A stretch of DNA of 64,000 nt from assembly GCF_000379725.1 (NCBI RefSeq), contig NZ_KB903632.1, positions 124,001 to 188,000 of the forward strand. The letters run 5' to 3'. This DNA is from Cytophaga aurantiaca DSM 3654. Lineage in GTDB: Bacteria; Bacteroidota; Bacteroidia; Cytophagales; Cytophagaceae. This document shows, in pieces, positions 26,616 through 37,000 of this stretch. Positions within the stretch are counted from its first letter, which is position 1. Each line of letters opens with the position of its first letter. The notes beneath the pieces are model-generated. The model saw only the letters and a program-made list of their open reading frames with translations, ran no database searches and was not told the DNA's origin. Both the position numbers and the translations under genes were made by a program.

Positions 26616-29600
26616 TTATTTATCGAATACAATTTTTAATACTGCCTGCTCCCCTTCACCTTTTATTACAAGCAGATACATTCCTTTTGGTAAATCTTGC
26701 GCATATACTTCTTCGCTCAGATTCGTTGTGCCGGCAATTATTTTTCGTGCCACAACCACGCCTTCCATCGATATAATTTCAAGTTCTTCTACAATAAACG
26801 GTGAATAATTATTCGACAATGTAAAGTGACCTGCAGATGGATTTGGTGCAATCATAAATCCTTTTGTCAATGCATCCTGTGTAGATGTAGGAGTTGATAC
26901 CGTTACAACAGTTGCATTTGAAGAAAGCTGAGAAGCACAAGGGCTCATGATCAAACAGGTGTAATTATTATCGCTATCGCTAACCTGGGCATTTGATATC
27001 TGAAGAGATGCTGTATTCGCTCCGGAAATTCTTGAATCGTTCACCAGATCTACTCCGTTTTTCTTCCACTGATACGATAATGTAGGTCCTGTTGCAGTAA
27101 CAGACAGTTGAATCAATTCACCTGTTTCCAGTACCTGTGCAACCGGTTGTGTTGTAATAGCAATTGAACTTGTCGATTGAGTCAGATTCGCAACATTAGA
27201 AGTTAATGTACCACATGTACCCGTAACAGTTACTGTATAACCAAGTAAGTCTGCGTTCGAAACATTTGATATACTTAGATCTTTTGTAGTAACTCCTGAG
27301 TATGTTGCATTATTAGCCAAACTTGTACTGCCTGTTTTCCATTGATAGGTAAGATTATCTCCGGTAGCACCTACAGAAAACGTTACGTTGTTTCCCAATG
27401 CACACACAGATTGACTACCAGGCTGCGAAGCAATTTGTGTAGCCGAAGCTACTACAATCGTTAAGCTAGTTGAGCTAGCAGTAGAGCTCGTAACACAGGT
27501 AACAGAAGATGTCAACACAACCGATACAGCATCGCCATCTACTAAACCGGAAGTTGTGAATGTATTCGTTGCAGTGGCTCCCCCTGCATCAGCCCCATTT
27601 ATTTTCCACTGATACGATGCAGTACCACCATTTACAGGTACAGCAGTATAAGTCACAGATCCACCTAAGCAGATCGTACTCTTATCAGAAGTAATTGATA
27701 CAGCAGGAGTCACATTTGTTGTTATAGCAATTGTTTTACTATTAGAAGTTACAATAGTACTCGCTACGCACATTAGGCTGGAAGTCATTTTAACATTCAC
27801 TATATCTCCATTTGACAAAATCGTAGAAGTATATGTATCCGCTGAAGCAGTTGCACCTTGTGATATATTATTCACAAACCATTCGAACAACGGTGAAGTA
27901 CCACCATTTGTATATGAAGCACTATACGTTACAGATCCTCCAACACATATAGTATTAGCAGATGTTGCGATTGTTACTGTTGCAGTTACAATCGGATTTA
28001 CCGTCATTGTAATTGCTGTAGACGAAGCATTTGTTGTACTGGCACAGCTGGAATTACTAACCATATCTACACTGATCTGATCTCCGTTTACTAATGCCGA
28101 ATTTGTATATGTGGCATTAGTTGCACCGGAAATATTAACTCCTCCCTTTTTCCATTGGTATGTCGGTGCTGATCCTCCATTTCCCGGAGTTGCGGTAAAG
28201 GTTACCAATGTGCCTGCACAAATTGTATTACCTGGATTCGCAGAAATTGCTACGCTAGGCGTCACACTTGTTGTAACAGTAATAACAATCGGAGTTGAAT
28301 TTGCAGTATTTGTTGATGTACAAATAGCGTTGCTTGTCAGTTCTACAGAATAACTATCGCCATTTGCAGCAGTTGTTGTGGTATAAGTTGAATTTGTTGC
28401 TCCGGAAATATAACCACTTCCCAATTTCCATTTATACGTAGGCGTTGTACCACCATCTGTTGGTGTTGCAGTGAACGTAATACTTGTTCCCGTACAGATC
28501 GTAGAGTTATTTGCGGTAATAGCAACTGTTGGTGTTACAACCGCATTTACGGTTATTGTTTGCGTTGTTTGACATCCATTCGAATTAGTATATGTTATTA
28601 CACTTGTACCACTAGCAACTCCTGTAACCAGACCGGAAGCATTTATTGTAGCAACACCTGTTGATGCAGATGTCCAGGCATTTGAGGCCGCAGCAGTAGC
28701 AGAACCTGTTAGTTGAACCGTAGAACCTGTACACAAACTCGATGTACCCGTAATGGTTGGCAATGCATTTACAGTCACTGTAGCAGAGAAGCTACAACCT
28801 GTATTTGTTGTATATGTAATGAGAGTTGAACCAGCTGCCACACTTGTAACCAATCCTGTAGTGCTTATGGTAGCAACTGCTGGTGTAGCCGATACCCATG
28901 CATTACTTGTTGCAGCTGTTCCTGATCCTGTCAATTGTGTTGTAGAACCTAAACAAACAGAAAGTGTTCCTGTAATGTTCGGTGTTGCATTCACCGTTAC
29001 AGTTGCAGTTTGTGAACATCCATTACTATTTGTATACGTAATATCAACTGATCCTGCAGCAACACCTGTAACCACTCCGGCATTTGATACTGTTGCAACA
29101 GAAGGTGCAGAAGATACCCAAGGACTTGATGCATTTGCTGTTCCTGAGCCGACTAATGTTATTGTAGAACCTGCACAAACAGCAGTAGGTCCGGTTACTG
29201 TTGGTAACGAATTCACCGTAACTGTGATATTGTTAGATGCAGGTGATGTAGGTGATGCACACAACGCATTGCTTGTCATCACAACAGAATATACATCTCC
29301 ATTAACGGCGCCCGTTGTTGAATAAGAAGTCCCTGTAGCTGCAGGTGTGATAGCTGTTCCATTTTTACGCCATACATAATTTGGTGTTGAACCAGGGTTT
29401 GTAGGTGTTGAAGTGAATGTAATCACGTCACCTGAACAAATGGTAGACGAAGTAGTCGCAATCGTAATCGTTGGAACGAGTGTCGGATTAACTGTAATAA
29501 CTACAGGAGTTGAAGTTGCCGTTGCAGGACTTGCACAACCAGATGAACTCGTGAGCTCCACTGTATAACTATCATTATTTACAGCAGCATTTGTTGTATA

Positions 29601-32600
29601 CGTTGCATTTGTTGCGCCGCTAATTGTTACTGTATTCTTTTTCCATACATATATTGGTGTTGTACCTCCATTTGTTGGTGAAGCTGTAAATGTGATGCTT
29701 GTTCCAGCACAGATTGCACCTGTTGGTGATACAGTAAGCCCTACTGCTGGAGTTACATTAGCATTCACAACCATTGTAATTATATTCGAGCTCGCATTTG
29801 GTGTGCTAGCACAACCCGAGTTACTTACCATATCTACACTAATCTGATCACCATTTGCCAATGTTGTGCTTGTGTATGCTGTATTTGTTTCACCTCCAAT
29901 ATTAGTACCGTTCTTTTTCCATTGATACGTTGGAGCTGTACCGCCATTACCGGGAACTGCTGTAAACGTTACACTTGTACCTGTACAGATTGTACCTGCT
30001 GGTGAGGCCGTAATACTAACTGCCGGTGTTACAACAGTTGTTACTGTGATAACTATTGCATTTGATGTTGCCGGATTGCCACTTGGACACGGTGCATTGC
30101 TTGTCAGAACTACTGTGTAGCTATCTCCGTTTGCTGCTGTAGTTGTTGTATATGTTGCATTTGTTGCTGATGCAATATTAACGCCTCCTTTTCTCCATTG
30201 ATATGTTGGTGCTGCACCTCCGTTTGTTGGTGTTGCGGTAAATGTTACACTTGTTCCTGTACAAATTGTTGTCGACGGTGTCGCTATACTTACACTTACC
30301 GGCAAGATCGGATTAACTGTCATTACAATTGCAGTGCTTGTTGCTGTCGTTGGGCTTGCACAAGTAGCATTGCTTGTCAGTGTCACTGTATAGCTATCTC
30401 CATTTGCTGCAGCTGTTGTTGTATACGTAGCATTGGTTGCACCTGCAATATTAGTACCGTTTTTATTCCATTGATATGTTGGTGTTGTACCTCCGTTTGT
30501 TGGTGTTGCAGTAAATGTTACGCTTGTTCCTGCACAAATCGCTCCTGTTGGGCTTACTGTTGTTGCTACGTTTGGTACTAAGGCCGGATTAACTGTCACA
30601 ACAATTGCTGTGCTTGTTGCTGTTGTTGGACTAGCACATGTTGCATTGCTTGTCATAACTACATCATAACTATCATTATTCACAGCTCCCGTTGTTGTAT
30701 ATGTTGCATTCGTTGCCGATGCAATCGGTGTAGTATTCTTTCTCCACTGATATGTTGGTGTACCGCCATTTGTCGGTGCTGCTGTAAAAGTTATGCTTGT
30801 TCCTGCACAGATTGCGCCTGTCGGTGAAACTACTGTTGTTACACTTGGCACCAAAGTCGGATTAACTGTAATTGTAATTCCTGTACTTGTTGCTGTTGTT
30901 GGGCTTGCACAAGCAGCATTGCTTGTCAGTGTAACTGTATATACATCACCGTTTGCTGCTGCTGTTGTTGTAAACGTTGCATTTGTTGCTCCTGCTATAT
31001 TTGTACCACCTTTTTTCCATTGGTATCCAGGTGTTGCTCCTCCGTTTGTTGGTGTTGCTGTGAATGTTATACTTGTACCTGCACAAATTGAGCCGGTTGG
31101 AGATACTGCTATAGATACTGCCGGTACTAACACCGGATTAACTGTCATAACAATCGCAGAACTTGTTGCTGTCGCTGGACTTGCACACGTTGCGTTGCTT
31201 GTTAACGTTACGGTATAGCTATCGCCGTTCGCAGCTGTTGTTGTCGTATATGTTGCATTTGTTGCACCTGTTATTGCGACACCACCTTTGTTCCATTGAT
31301 ATATTGGACCCGCTCCTCCGTTCGTTGGGGTTGCGGTAAATGTTACACTTGTGCCTGCACAGATTGCTCCTGTTGGAGAAACAGTTGCTGTGACGGATGG
31401 TGTTACTGCTGGATTAACTGTAATTGTAATTCCTGTACTTGTTGCTGTTGTTGGGCTTGCACACGTTGCGTTACTTGTCAGTGTTACTGTATATACATCA
31501 CCGTTTACAGCTCCTGTTGTTGTATACGTTGCATTTGTCGCACTAGCAATTGGTGTACCACCTTTATTCCATTGATATATTGGAGCTGCTCCTCCATTCG
31601 TTGGTGTTGCGGTGAATGTTATACTTGTTCCCGCACAAATTGCTCCCGTTGGAGAAACCGTTGCTGTGACAGATGGTGTTACTGCTGGATTAACCGTTAC
31701 GGTCAACGTAAATGGAGAACCTGCACATCCGCCAGTTGTTGCAGTTGGAGTAATAATATAATCTACCGTAATAGGCGAAACTGTAGAATTCGTCAACGTT
31801 TCAGTAATCGGACTGGTTAAACCAGAACCTGTGTTTGGTGTAATACCCGCTTTAAGTGCTCTACTCCAGTTATAAGAAGATGGAACACTGCTTGTAATCA
31901 CGTAATTTAAAGCAACACCACTACAAACAGTTGTTGTAGCTGAAGAAGTAATAGATGGTTTAGGATTAACTGTTACGGTCAACGTAAAAGGATCACCCAC
32001 ACAACCACTTGAAGTTGCTGTTGGGGTAATGATATAATCTACATTGATTGGTGCTAAAGTACCGTTCGTTAATATTTCAGCAATAGGTGTTGTTGAACCG
32101 GATCCAGTTGAAGGAGTAATGCCTGTTTTTAGAGCTCTTGTCCAGCCATACGATGCGGCAATATCGCTTGTAATGCTGTATCCTACAGAACTACCACTAC
32201 AAGCCGGTGAAGTCGCAGCAGATGTTATTACTGCTTTAGGATTTACAGTAAGCGTAACACTATTGGATGGTACTGTTTGACATGCATTGATAACATCAAC
32301 TGTGTAAATACCTGCTTGGGCAACAGTAACCGCTGCAATAGAGTAACTTGCATTTGTTGCTCCACTTATAGCAGATCCAGCTTTTTTCCATTGATAAGAA
32401 GTAGCATTGCTGGCAACAACTGTAAATGATGCAGCAGCATCTTCACATCTCACAATACTAGTTGGTTGAGTACCTATTGATGGAGGTGTACAAAGTACAT
32501 GTCTTGATATAAAACCATCTTGCGTACCTGAAAGAGCTAGTGTAGCTACAGCACCCAGGTTATAATCTCCCGCGCCTAAATAACTACCAACAACTAAGAT

Positions 32601-33974
32601 TTTACCGGAAGAAGCAACAGCTACTCCATTTGCTTGTTCATCACTTGCACCGCCTAAATTATATGCACCTGTAGCTAATCCTGAACCTCCTGAAAACACG
32701 GCAAAAAAAGCATCCTTACCGCCTAGACCTGTAATTGTTTTCGAGTTGCCGAAATTAACAGAACCACTCGCATAGCCTCCTGCAACAATATTTCCTCCTC
32801 CATCAAATGCTAAAGAAGTCAACAATTCTTCTCCTGTACTTCCTGTTGCTGCATGCCAGTTATAAGTACTGTCAGATTTATAGCTTGCTACAAAAATATC
32901 ATTCAAACCAACGCCTGCAAAATTAGCAGAACTGGTAGGTGACGGATCAAAATCTACATCCAGTGCATCATTTTTAACAATACCTCCCACAAATACATTT
33001 CCTGAAGTTTTATCAACAAGTAAGTCTGTTCCTTTATCCGCTAACCCTGCTCCGATATTAAAAGCCCATTGACAGGTCATTCCTGAATTATATTTTGCTA
33101 TAAACGCATCCATAGAGCTATTAGGCAGAGTCAGATTACTTGCATCCGAAACAGTTTTTGTACCTATAGGATCTATGTCTATATCTTGTCCGGTAAAATA
33201 TCCTGTCAGATAAATATTTCCACTATTATCCAGATCAATACCTGCACCACCATCAGAGCTAGCACCTCCAACACTGTATGCCCATGCATTTGTTAAGGTT
33301 GTTGTATCATACTTTGCAACAACAATATCGGATATACCGCTAGCAGATGACGATATTTTTTTTGAAGTTCCTCCCGGATTAAACTCAACATTAGTACTGA
33401 ACAGTTCACCTGTAACATATAAATTGTCACCAAAAATAGAAATGTCATTTAACACGTCTCCGGTATATCCTGTAGCATTATTAAATATTTTTTGAGATTT
33501 AAAGACAAGCGCATTATCATACTTTGCTATTGCCATAGAACCTGCTAAGCCATTTGTACCAAATCCTGTTGCAAGAGGATCAAGCTTTACTCCATTTCCA
33601 TATATACTAGCTAGTAAGTATACATTCTGCTTAGCCGCGTCAACATAAACCTTTACACCCTTATTATTAACATTTGCACCAAAAATAATTACAGTCTGCA
33701 AAATACCGTTTACATTATATTTAGCAATAAACCCAGAACCGCCAGTTCCTGCACTTTTTAATGTAGCTGTCCCAAGCGGATTGAAATCAATACTTGAACC
33801 AATAGCACTACCGCAAACAAAAAAGTTTCCGTTCGCATCTGTATCAACAGAAGCAACATTTATCGTAGAACCTGAACTTCCTAAATGGTAAATTAGGTCT
33901 GACGTTTGAGCTTGCAGCATTCCTGTACATAAGAATGCTACAACTAAAAAAAGGCATTTGATGTGTTTAATCAT
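26616..33974 (-). CDS. Giant secreted propeller/Ig-repeat protein with T9SS sorting domain (2452 aa)
   Basis: Order of parts: signal peptide (1-22, ending MLQAQ); propeller-like repeats (about 25-490; units with G.IYLTGYF.G.DIDIDP and DAFIAKYNSG, similar to SBBP/beta-propeller repeats); one Ig-like domain (about 494-580); two PKD-like units (about 580-760); nine 91-aa repeats (about 762-1585; SPTGAICAGTSITFTATPTN then YQWKKGG then CASPTTATST); three BIG2-like units (about 1585-1810; VATISTTGLVTSVAAGSTLI); four more 91-aa repeats (to about 2175); two Ig-like domains; and a T9SS type A sorting domain (about 2362-2452, MIAPNPSAGHF). No catalytic motif was found. It is probably a cell-surface adhesin or substrate-contact protein. 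It is a tandem neighbour of the 1959-aa protein and shares its plan. Confidence 0.88.
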   Translation of the reverse strand: MIKHIKCLFLVVAFLCTGMLQAQTSDLIYHLGSSGSTINVASVDTDANGNFFVCGSAIGSSIDFNPLGTATLKSAGTGGSGFIAKYNVNGILQTVIIFGANVNNKGVKVYVDAAKQNVYLLASIYGNGVKLDPLATGFGTNGLAGSMAIAKYDNALVFKSQKIFNNATGYTGDVLNDISIFGDNLYVTGELFSTNVEFNPGGTSKKISSSASGISDIVVAKYDTTTLTNAWAYSVGGASSDGGAGIDLDNSGNIYLTGYFTGQDIDIDPIGTKTVSDASNLTLPNSSMDAFIAKYNSGMTCQWAFNIGAGLADKGTDLLVDKTSGNVFVGGIVKNDALDVDFDPSPTSSANFAGVGLNDIFVASYKSDSTYNWHAATGSTGEELLTSLAFDGGGNIVAGGYASGSVNFGNSKTITGLGGKDAFFAVFSGGSGLATGAYNLGGASDEQANGVAVASSGKILVVGSYLGAGDYNLGAVATLALSGTQDGFISRHVLCTPPSIGTQPTSIVRCEDAAASFTVVASNATSYQWKKAGSAISGATNASYSIAAVTVAQAGIYTVDVINACQTVPSNSVTLTVNPKAVITSAATSPACSGSSVGYSITSDIAASYGWTRALKTGITPSTGSGSTTPIAEILTNGTLAPINVDYIITPTATSSGCVGDPFTLTVTVNPKPSITSSATTTVCSGVALNYVITSSVPSSYNWSRALKAGITPNTGSGLTSPITETLTNSTVSPITVDYIITPTATTGGCAGSPFTLTVTVNPAVTPSVTATVSPTGAICAGTSITFTATPTNGGAAPIYQWNKGGTPIASATNATYTTTGAVNGDVYTVTLTSNATCASPTTATSTGITITVNPAVTPSVTATVSPTGAICAGTSVTFTATPTNGGAGPIYQWNKGGVAITGATNATYTTTTAANGDSYTVTLTSNATCASPATATSSAIVMTVNPVLVPAVSIAVSPTGSICAGTSITFTATPTNGGATPGYQWKKGGTNIAGATNATFTTTAAANGDVYTVTLTSNAACASPTTATSTGITITVNPTLVPSVTTVVSPTGAICAGTSITFTAAPTNGGTPTYQWRKNTTPIASATNATYTTTGAVNNDSYDVVMTSNATCASPTTATSTAIVVTVNPALVPNVATTVSPTGAICAGTSVTFTATPTNGGTTPTYQWNKNGTNIAGATNATYTTTAAANGDSYTVTLTSNATCASPTTATSTAIVMTVNPILPVSVSIATPSTTICTGTSVTFTATPTNGGAAPTYQWRKGGVNIASATNATYTTTTAANGDSYTVVLTSNAPCPSGNPATSNAIVITVTTVVTPAVSITASPAGTICTGTSVTFTAVPGNGGTAPTYQWKKNGTNIGGETNTAYTSTTLANGDQISVDMVSNSGCASTPNASSNIITMVVNANVTPAVGLTVSPTGAICAGTSITFTASPTNGGTTPIYVWKKNTVTISGATNATYTTNAAVNNDSYTVELTSSSGCASPATATSTPVVITVNPTLVPTITIATTSSTICSGDVITFTSTPTNPGSTPNYVWRKNGTAITPAATGTSYSTTGAVNGDVYSVVMTSNALCASPTSPASNNITVTVNSLPTVTGPTAVCAGSTITLVGSGTANASSPWVSSAPSVATVSNAGVVTGVAAGSVDITYTNSNGCSQTATVTVNATPNITGTLSVCLGSTTQLTGSGTAATSNAWVSATPAVATISTTGLVTSVAAGSTLITYTTNTGCSFSATVTVNALPTITGTSSLCTGSTVQLTGSATAAASNAWTSASTGVATINASGLVTGVASGTSVITYTNSNGCQTTQTITVNAVVTPTVAITANNSTICTGTSITFTATPTDGGTTPTYKWKLGSGYISGATNSTYTTTTAANGDSYSVELTSNAICTSTNTANSTPIVITVTTSVTPSVAISANPGNTICAGTLVTFTATPGNGGSAPTYQWKKGGVNISGATNATYTNSALVNGDQISVDMVSNSSCASTTNASSTAITMTVNPIVTATVTIATSANTICVGGSVTYSASYTNGGTSPLFEWFVNNISQGATASADTYTSTILSNGDIVNVKMTSSLMCVASTIVTSNSKTIAITTNVTPAVSITSDKSTICLGGSVTYTAVPVNGGTASYQWKINGADAGGATATNTFTTSGLVDGDAVSVVLTSSVTCVTSSTASSTSLTIVVASATQIASQPGSQSVCALGNNVTFSVGATGDNLTYQWKTGSTSLANNATYSGVTTKDLSISNVSNADLLGYTVTVTGTCGTLTSNVANLTQSTSSIAITTQPVAQVLETGELIQLSVTATGPTLSYQWKKNGVDLVNDSRISGANTASLQISNAQVSDSDNNYTCLIMSPCASQLSSNATVVTVSTPTSTQDALTKGFMIAPNPSAGHFTLSNNYSPFIVEELEIISMEGVVVARKIIAGTTNLSEEVYAQDLPKGMYLLVIKGEGEQAVLKIVFDK
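27450..28545 (-). repeat. Second block of 91-aa repeats (units 10-13) in the 2452-aa gene
   Basis: Four units of about 273 nt continue the repeat family of 29215-31690 after an interruption of three shorter BIG2-like units (28545-29215, about 222 nt each). These four units are more diverged from one another than those of the first block. Confidence 0.8.
29215..31690 (-). repeat. First block of nine 273-nt repeats in the 2452-aa gene
   Basis: Nine consecutive units share long near-identical DNA runs, for example the recurring stretches coding for GAICAGTS, TNATYTTT and VTLTSNATCASP. Units 1 to 5 are the most alike, which points to recent duplication or gene conversion. Confidence 0.88.
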
Positions 33975-33994
33975 AATAGTTATAGTTACGGATA

Positions 33995-34025
33995 CAAACT
34001 AACAGTTTATAGCTATATAAACAAT
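33995..34025 (-). promoter_or_regulatory. Candidate promoter of the 2452-aa gene with a palindrome in its spacer
   Basis: On the minus strand ATTG (34022-34025) is 19 nt from TTAGTTTG (33995-34002), close to TTTG-N19-TAnnTTTG. The spacer holds GTTTATA-GCTA-TATAAAC (34005-34022), a 7-bp inverted repeat that could bind a regulator. The ATG is 20 nt downstream. Confidence 0.5.
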
Positions 34026-34030
34026 ATCCA

Positions 34031-37000
34031 TTAATGAATTACTTCTATTTTATCTACATAGAATTCATTTCCTAAATAAATTTGGATGAAATACATGCCT
34101 TGTGGCAATGTTGAAGTATCTATCGTTATTTTTTCTGAATCAGAATTCAATTGAAATGTGCTATTTAAAACCAATGCTCCCTGAGCATCATATAATACAA
34201 AGGATACTTCTCCTGTATTGTAATCTTTGATTTCAAGGGTAGTGCGGTCATTCGCAGGTTTTGGATAGATCGCAACATTCTGCCCGTTCAGATCAGCAAC
34301 TGAAATAGCTGTACATACTGAAACAGTTAATGTAGCTGGTTGAGATATTGCCACAGGAGGGCAAATACCTGTTACATTACATGTATAATCTCCATTATCT
34401 GCAATGGTTGTACCCGTGATTTTTAATGTAGCAGTCGCAGCGCCGGATACTCTTCCTCCATTTGTTACAGCAACACCATCTTTATACCATTGATACACAA
34501 TATTACTACCTGTAGCTACAATACTGAATTGTATTGGCTGACCAAGACATACAGATTGAGGGAACGGATGTTGAATGATAGACGGAGAATCAATCATTAA
34601 TGCTGCCGGTGCAGAGTTTTGAACCGCACCACACGCTTCAGTTACAACGCATCTGTATGCTCCTTCTTCAGATAGATCCACATTGGAAACAACCAGATTT
34701 TTTGTTGTTACTCCACTGAATTTTCCACCGTCAACCAAATCTGTGTATATAGATGCTGCATTTGCTTTAAACTGCCATTTGTATACTATACCTGATCCGG
34801 CAATGCTTACCGTATATAATACACTTTGTGTTTTACATACATTTGCTGAAATCGGTTGCTGCGTAATAGACGAAGAAGTTGTTGTTGACACTACTGCAGT
34901 CTGACTGGTTGTAGGTGTTGAACAACTCGTTGCTACCGAACAGGTATAATTTCCTGCATCCGCCGCTGTAGTTGATGTAATGGTTAACGTAGCACTTGTT
35001 GCACCGGAAATAGTAGATCCGTTATTTACAAGATCAACTCCATTTTTTTGCCACTGATAGATAACAGTACTTGCACTGGACACAACAATATTTAATGTCA
35101 GCGATTGTCCTGTGCATATTAAAGCACTTGCAGGAGGCTGAGTAGTAATGGTCGGTGTTGTAGATAAAGACAATACAGATGTACTGCTTGTTACACTTGA
35201 ACCGCAAACAGTTGTAATCTGACACGTATATGAATCGGCATCCGACGCGCTCACAGATGAAACTGTTAGTGCGCTGGTTGTTGAATTTGAAATATTTCCT
35301 CCATCAACTAACGCAACAGAATTTTTAAACCATTGATACGATACAACACTGCCTGAGGCTACCAAACTGATTGTTGCATTATCTCCCGGACATGCACTTA
35401 TATCTACAGGTTGAGTAGTGATTGCAACTGGGGAATTAACTGTCAATATAGCTGCTGCACTTGAAATAAAACCACAAGAGGCTGTTATATCACATGTGTA
35501 TGTTCCCGCATCGGTTGAAACAATGCTTGCAATCGTATAAGTAGAATTTGTTGCACCTGATACAGGCGCACTTCCTTTCATCCACTGATACGTCAATCCT
35601 GCACCTGAAGCAACCACATCGAATGAAACAGATGTGCCTGTACATTGTGTTGACGAAGCAGGCTGAGAAGTAATAACTGTTGAATTGTTTATCGTTAAGG
35701 TCGCAATATTAGATGTCAATGTAGCTGAACATGTACTTGAAATGTCGCATGTATAGTCGCCTGCATCAACTAATGCTATGGATGATAGTGTCAATGTAAA
35801 TGTTGTAGCACCTGAAATATTTCCACCATCTGTTAAAACAGTTCCATCTTTTCTCCATTGATACGTGAGCGAACCACCGGTAGCATTACATGTAAATACT
35901 ATTGATGATCCTGTACATGCCGTTTTAGATACTGGCTGAGAAACAATGCTGCTGCTTGAAGCTAGAGTTAAAGTTGCACCTGTTGAAATTGCCTTTGGTG
36001 TACATGTTCCGCTCACTTCGCATATATATGTACCGGCATCTGAAGCTGTTGTTGTAGATAATGAAACGGTAGCAGTCTGAGAGCCGGATATAGCTCCTCC
36101 ATCCGCTAAAGCAACTCCATCTTTTTTCCATAAATAGGTTAAAGATGTTCCGGTTGCTGTTACAGAAAACGATGTAGGAGTTCCCGTACAAATAGATTTA
36201 TTAACAGGTTGGGCTGTAATTACGGGTACAGTGTTAATTGTAATCGTTGCAGCATTTGATGTTAAAAATCCGCTGCACGTATTACCGGTAACGCATGTAT
36301 AAGATGCTGCATCAGCAGATGTAGTTGAAGTTAATGTTAATGTTGCAGAAGTAGCACCACTCACATTCCCTCCATTAGTTAAATTTGTCCCCCCTTTTTG
36401 CCATTGATAGCTGATACCTGTACCCGAAACAATTATCGAAAGTGTTGCGGTTGATCCTGCACATGCACTTACATCAGCAGGTTGAGTAGTGATCGTTGCC
36501 AAAGAACCAACTGCCAGGTTTGCAATATTTGTAGTTACAGACGGAGTACATGTTCCTGATATTACACAGGTATATGCACCGGCATCTGCTACAGTAGCAG
36601 GGTTAATCGACAAGACAGATGTTGTTGCACCTGAGATAACTCCGCCGTCAACAACGTTCGCTCCACCTTTCTTCCATTGATAACTTATACCGGTTCCCGA
36701 TCCCCCAACAGTGAATGTAGCCGGGGCAGATCCACAAATAGTAACATCTGTTGGCTGAGTAGTAATTGCCGGCAAAGCATTTACTGTTAAGGCTGCAGAT
36801 GTTGAATTTAAAACACCCGAACATGTATTTGTTATTGTACATGAATATAAACCTGCATCCGATGCAACCGTATTGGCCAACGTCAATACAGGAGATAATG
36901 CTCCACTAATATTTCCAACGTTTGTCAGATCCGTTCCGCCTTTTTTCCATTGATAGGTGATTCCGCTTCCGCTTGTTGTAATACTAAATGTTGCTGTTTG

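Noticed and set aside
29215-31690. Regular repeats considered as a CRISPR array
   Set aside because: The unit is about 273 nt, open in one frame and protein-coding, with no short repeat-spacer structure and no cas genes.
28753-31820. Several plus-strand open frames, some very cysteine-rich, inside the 2452-aa gene
   Set aside because: They are antisense to the repeated Ig-like units, share their 273-nt period and look like no known protein.
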